9,602 nt of DNA from an uncultured Oscillospiraceae bacterium (GTDB lineage: Bacteria > Bacillota > Clostridia > Oscillospirales > Oscillospiraceae): the NCBI GenBank assembly GCA_934511545.1, contig CAKSWM010000038.1, positions 1-9,602 on the forward strand, read 5' to 3'. The notes beneath the pieces were generated by a model. The model did no database searches, was not told where the DNA came from, and was given only the letters and a program-made list of their open reading frames with translations. The position numbers and the translations under genes were made by a program. This document shows, piece by piece, positions 6,174 to 9,602 of this stretch (within the stretch, counting starts at the first letter, position 1; every line of letters begins with the position of its first letter).

Positions 6174-7579
6174 CAACCACGGCTCAGCAGTCGGATCGTC
6201 GCCATACCGTGCGTATAGATGCCCTCGTCGAAGGTCTCGAGCCACCAGGCGACGTCCACCAGACGCCGACCCTCGCACTCACGCTTTTCCACGACGATGC
6301 CACGCGCAATACAGCAGTCACCGACAATGGCGTGCACGTCGACTTTCCGCCCCTTCAGAAACGGAACCTTGTCCAGGTAACGGACCGGCTCCGGGTACTC
6401 GGCGATCACGTCGTCCCAGGGCAGCGGCCTCGGGCAGATGCCCCAGCAAATTTTTTCGAGCCAGGCGTCGTCCCCGGCCCAATTCATCAGCATGCGAATC
6501 GCGTAGTCCCGGCCTTGGAAGTTGATGAGGTTGACGCGCCCGTCGTCGGGGATTCCTTCGAATTTCTCATCCTCGAACTCCGCGATTTCCGGATCCTTGA
6601 GCTGTTCCTCCCAATACCGTTCCCGCTCCTGCTGGAGTTCAGCCGGCGATGGCGTGCCGGGCAGGCGCTTGATCCCGTAGACCTCGTCCTCGATCATCGT
6701 AGCGTAGATCTCCGAGTCCAGGCACTCCTTTCTCAGCGTGGGCCAGCCGCCCTCGCCCATGCCGCAGTCCATCCTGGGCGCGGTTGGGGACTCCACGATC
6801 GGTCCGTCCAGCGTCGGTATGAGCACTTCGCCAACGGCGACGTCCTCCCAATACCGTTTCTCCGCACCCAGGCGCTTCTCCGCGCGCCAATATTCTTTCA
6901 TCTTCTCGTAATCCGCGTTGGTATAGTGCGGGATCGGGCGCAGCCGCCAAGCGGGAGCCATGGCGACAGCGGGCGCTGTGGCCGGGTCCTCCCGGGCTGC
7001 GAGGCCGTCTCGGATGCGGTCAAAGGCTCGAAGCACCGTTTCGCCCCGCTGGTTGACCACATGGCTGTAGTTGCGCATCTCAAAGCTGTAGAACCGCGCG
7101 CCCTCCGGCGGCGTGATGTCCGTAAGGCTCTGTTCGTCGATTACATAGTACAGCGTGTCCCCTGGATAAATCGGCGCGAGAATTTCAATCTCGTGCGTCA
7201 GGCCGGAGCCAGGAATCGCGCGGCCCATCCAGCCCTCCGGCATGTATTTCATCACCTTGTCGTCATTATGTGCAAAGGAGGGGTACGCAATGATGTCACG
7301 GTAGCCGTGTGCACGGGCGTAGTCGGGGTCGAAGTAGAGAGGATTATCCGGGTCATACTTCGCTGCCTGAGCGAGCATCGTCTCCCGTGTAACTTCGTAT
7401 TTAGGAGCTATGCCCGGCGTATTCGTCTCGTTGACTTTTCCACTGACCAGATCCGCCGGGTTCACGGCGCCGCGGGCGACCACTTCCGCATCCTCCGCTC
7501 GCCGCTGGTCGAGAACGGCCTGATCCTCCTCGCTGTAGACCCCAGGGTAAAAAGTGTTGTCAAAGCTTGGGAATTCCAT
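6173..7579 (-). CDS. Double-hotdog MaoC/FAS1-like dehydratase
   Basis: Predicted acyl hydratase/dehydratase of 468 residues. Hotdog 1 spans about 55-190 with the FAS1-like signature YDPDNPLYFDPDYARAHGY (75-93) and DIIAYPSFA. Hotdog 2 starts at YWEDVAVGEVLIPTLDGPI (243-261) and resumes at RDYAIRMLMNWAGDDAWLEK (357-376) through GLVD-like RRLVDVAWW to the end. About 85 charged, helix-rich residues (265-350) separate the parts of hotdog 2, making the protein longer than the usual 280-400. In hotdog 1 the catalytic-type motif D-x-N-P-x-H reads D78-D-N-P-L-Y82, so the histidine is a tyrosine. The start at MEFPSF has AAAGGAG 7 bases upstream. The stop shares one base with the FAD protein start. Probably cytoplasmic; substrate (CoA ester or free acid) unknown. 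Confidence 0.8.
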   Translation of the reverse strand: MEFPSFDNTFYPGVYSEEDQAVLDQRRAEDAEVVARGAVNPADLVSGKVNETNTPGIAPKYEVTRETMLAQAAKYDPDNPLYFDPDYARAHGYRDIIAYPSFAHNDDKVMKYMPEGWMGRAIPGSGLTHEIEILAPIYPGDTLYYVIDEQSLTDITPPEGARFYSFEMRNYSHVVNQRGETVLRAFDRIRDGLAAREDPATAPAVAMAPAWRLRPIPHYTNADYEKMKEYWRAEKRLGAEKRYWEDVAVGEVLIPTLDGPIVESPTAPRMDCGMGEGGWPTLRKECLDSEIYATMIEDEVYGIKRLPGTPSPAELQQERERYWEEQLKDPEIAEFEDEKFEGIPDDGRVNLINFQGRDYAIRMLMNWAGDDAWLEKICWGICPRPLPWDDVIAEYPEPVRYLDKVPFLKGRKVDVHAIVGDCCIARGIVVEKRECEGRRLVDVAWWLETFDEGIYTHGMATIRLLSRG

Positions 7580-7639
7580 AGCTTGGCTCCTTTCTGTTGA
7601 TCGTTCAGATATCCACATGATTTCAAATAATAACCAATA

Positions 7640-9574
7640 TTACAGCTCGGAAGCAGCGTAAAACGCCGTCCGGGTCGCCTCCTCCACGCTGGCCGCCTTT
7701 ATACAGTCGCCGGCCGCGAAGCAAACAGGGGCGCTCTCCATCAGGGAGACGGCTTCATCCAAGCGGGGCTTCAGTCCCGTGGCGAGGATCACCGTATCCG
7801 CGCGGAGACTCTTTTCGCTCCCGGCGGACAGGACGTTGACTTCGTTGTCCCAGATCGCAAGGCAGCGGGTGTCCGTCAGGACCTCGATCCTGCCCGTGAG
7901 CTCCATCTCGGAGATCAACGCCTCGTTATATGAATAGTACAGGCTGCCGGAGAACAGTTCCTCCGCCATCTCCACAACGATCACCTCGCGGCCCAACTTC
8001 GCAAGATGTAGGGCCGTCTCGCAGCCAACCTGCCCACCGCCGATGACGACAGCGGTCTGTCCGACTCGCTGCTCCTGTCCGAAGATTTCCGTGGCCTGCA
8101 TCACGCAGGCCCGGTCCACACCCGGGACCGGCGGGCGAACGTTCTCCGCGCCAATGGCGACGATTACAGCGTCTGGCTCCAACTCCGTGAGCAGCGCGGA
8201 CGTGGCCCGGATCCCGAGGCAGACCTGGATATCCCGCTTTCTGACTTGGGCGATGAGATAATCCTTGTATTTTTTCAGATCCTGCTTGAAGGGCACATGA
8301 TCGGCGAAGCGGAGCTGTCCACCGAGTGTCTGCTCCTGTTCGAACAGATGGACCTCGTGGCCCCGGTCTGCGGCCGTGAGTGCCGCCTTCAGCCCAGCGG
8401 GCCCGCCACCTATTACGGCCACCGTCTTTTTTTCCTCCGGGGCACAGATCAGGCCGTCCAGCAAATGCTCTATGCCGATCTGGGGATTGACGCTGCACCG
8501 GAACTGTCTACCTGTGACCGCGCTGTCGTGGCAGTGCATGCAGCGCAGGCAAGGCGTGACATCCTCGCCCCGTCCCGCGTAGGCCTTGTGCACCAACTCG
8601 GGGTCCGCAATCAGACCACGCGCGATTGAGACTAGGTCCACACCACTCTCGGCCATAAACGACTCGGCCATATCGAGATCCTGAATGCCGCCGACGGCCA
8701 TGACCGGGATGCGGACATTTGCCTGCTTTATGGCCTTGGCTAGATGTGCGTTTGGCATCGGTGGCAACAACGCGGAAGGATGAGTGTAATAGATCCATCG
8801 GGGCGAGAGTGTGCCCGCGGAGACATGGATGATATCGATCGTGTCCTCAATCATCCTTGTGAATGCAATACTCTCTTCAATCGTGATGCCACCCGGCTCA
8901 TACTCCGAGCCGCTGATGCGCAGCTCGAGCACCGTGCCGCGGCCGATGCGCGAGCGCACCGCGTTCAGCAGCATGATCGGGAACCGGGCACGGTTTTCCA
9001 GGCTCTCTCCACCGAAGTCATCCGCGCGCGTATTGCTCATTGGGGACAGAAACTGCCCCATATCGTTGTGGTGGCCAAAGTTGAGCATGATGCAGTCGAA
9101 ACCAGACTCCACGCAGGCCTCCGCTGCGTCCGCATAGGCCTGGCAGGCCAACTCCATGACCGAAAGCGGCATCTCTTCTGAAACCCCGCCGAATAGCGGA
9201 TCGACCACACCGCCGACGACCGCATAGCACGCTCCGGGGATGTGAAAGCCGCCCAACTCCATGGATGCCTTGGCGTTCGATGCGTGGATAGCTTCAGCAA
9301 GCTGGCTCAGATAATTCCTGTGAGAGGGTGTCCTAAAGTCAATTCCCAGGTGCTCACCGTCGTTCTCCTCGGGCAGCAGAGAGATTCCGGAGCAGGTAAC
9401 ACAGGCTGCGCCCGCTGCCGCCTTGCCTGCGTAGTGCCGAATCGTGCTCTCAGCAGGCCACGGCTCCGTGGCCTGAAGCGCGTGCGGCGTGATCGGCGCA
9501 GCCCAGACTCGGTTCCGGAAAATCTGGCTGCCGATCCGGATGGGCTTCAACAGATGCTCATATCGATTGTTCAT
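7640..9574 (-). CDS. Old-yellow-enzyme/2,4-dienoyl-CoA-reductase-like FMN, [4Fe-4S], FAD oxidoreductase
   Basis: Multi-cofactor NAD(P)H-dependent ene-reductase of 644 residues, like 2,4-dienoyl-CoA reductase, trimethylamine dehydrogenase and BaiCD/BaiH. The N-terminal FMN barrel (1-370) has QFLSPMSNTRADDFGG...ENRARF (174-197), VGGI (294-297) and ARGLIADP (318-325). The [4Fe-4S] cysteines are C342, C345, C348 and C360. A C-terminal FAD/NAD(P) unit has VIGGGPAGLKAA (387-398), VVIGGGQVGCETA (509-521) and the closing AAGDC (620-624). The active-site pair after strand 4, usually H-x-x-H or H-x-x-N, reads N165-F-G-H168. GAGGTG lies 5-6 bases before ATG 9574; a GTG at 9583 is an alternative start. 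First gene of the cassette within the window, 60 bases before the dehydratase; a promoter or further gene may lie beyond the right edge. Likely reduces an activated C=C bond. Substrate unknown. Confidence 0.9.
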   Translation of the reverse strand: MNNRYEHLLKPIRIGSQIFRNRVWAAPITPHALQATEPWPAESTIRHYAGKAAAGAACVTCSGISLLPEENDGEHLGIDFRTPSHRNYLSQLAEAIHASNAKASMELGGFHIPGACYAVVGGVVDPLFGGVSEEMPLSVMELACQAYADAAEACVESGFDCIMLNFGHHNDMGQFLSPMSNTRADDFGGESLENRARFPIMLLNAVRSRIGRGTVLELRISGSEYEPGGITIEESIAFTRMIEDTIDIIHVSAGTLSPRWIYYTHPSALLPPMPNAHLAKAIKQANVRIPVMAVGGIQDLDMAESFMAESGVDLVSIARGLIADPELVHKAYAGRGEDVTPCLRCMHCHDSAVTGRQFRCSVNPQIGIEHLLDGLICAPEEKKTVAVIGGGPAGLKAALTAADRGHEVHLFEQEQTLGGQLRFADHVPFKQDLKKYKDYLIAQVRKRDIQVCLGIRATSALLTELEPDAVIVAIGAENVRPPVPGVDRACVMQATEIFGQEQRVGQTAVVIGGGQVGCETALHLAKLGREVIVVEMAEELFSGSLYYSYNEALISEMELTGRIEVLTDTRCLAIWDNEVNVLSAGSEKSLRADTVILATGLKPRLDEAVSLMESAPVCFAAGDCIKAASVEEATRTAFYAASEL

Positions 9575-9602
9575 TGGCTTCACCTCATATTCTCCTGTGT
9601 AT

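Noticed and set aside
6089..7600. A 503-codon open frame on the plus strand opposite the dehydratase
   Set aside because: It is the antisense of a gene with recognisable hotdog domains, has low-complexity composition and no family features. Long antisense frames are expected in GC-rich coding DNA.
4455..9574. Bile-acid-inducible (bai) operon
   Set aside because: The ene-reductase resembles BaiCD/BaiH in architecture, but no baiB, baiE, baiA, baiF, baiG or baiI-like gene is present and the dehydratase is of a different family.

Overview
The window looks like a chromosomal stretch from a moderately high-GC Firmicute, most likely a gut Clostridia/Oscillospirales-type bacterium. This is inferred from three things: the DUF2975 / YozG-like regulator / DUF4173 gene set, the strong AGGAGG-type ribosome binding sites with consensus sigma-A promoters, and a ParA fragment of the kind carried by clostridial integrative elements. 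No species can be named from the sequence alone.

Left part (1-2936, all minus strand): the 5' end of asnS runs off the left edge. Upstream of it is a three-gene operon, transcribed in the order DUF2975 membrane protein, small Cro/C1-type regulator, DUF4173 polytopic membrane protein. The operon has a clear promoter next to a near-perfect palindrome that is a good operator candidate. It ends in a hairpin terminator, and the asnS promoter is built into that same hairpin.

Middle part (about 2937-4387): an initiator tRNA (fMet, CAT) with its own promoter and terminator on the plus strand faces a tRNA-Arg (CCT) on the minus strand. Between them is about 1 kb of AT-richer DNA that looks like a decayed integrative element. 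It holds a leader with alternative hairpins, a ParA gene broken after about 81 codons, short repeated motifs and leftover terminators.

Right part (4388-9602, all minus strand): a compact three-gene redox/hydratase cassette. In transcription order these are an old-yellow-enzyme/2,4-dienoyl-CoA-reductase-like FMN + [4Fe-4S] + FAD protein, an unusual double-hotdog MaoC/FAS1-like dehydratase with a large insertion, and a soluble fumarate-reductase-type FAD protein whose start overlaps the preceding stop. Together they could hydrate or dehydrate and reduce an unsaturated carbonyl or acyl substrate. The substrate cannot be told from this window, and I recognise no named pathway with exactly these three genes. 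The cassette is the best candidate here for undescribed biology. The DUF2975/regulator/DUF4173 operon with its operator comes second.
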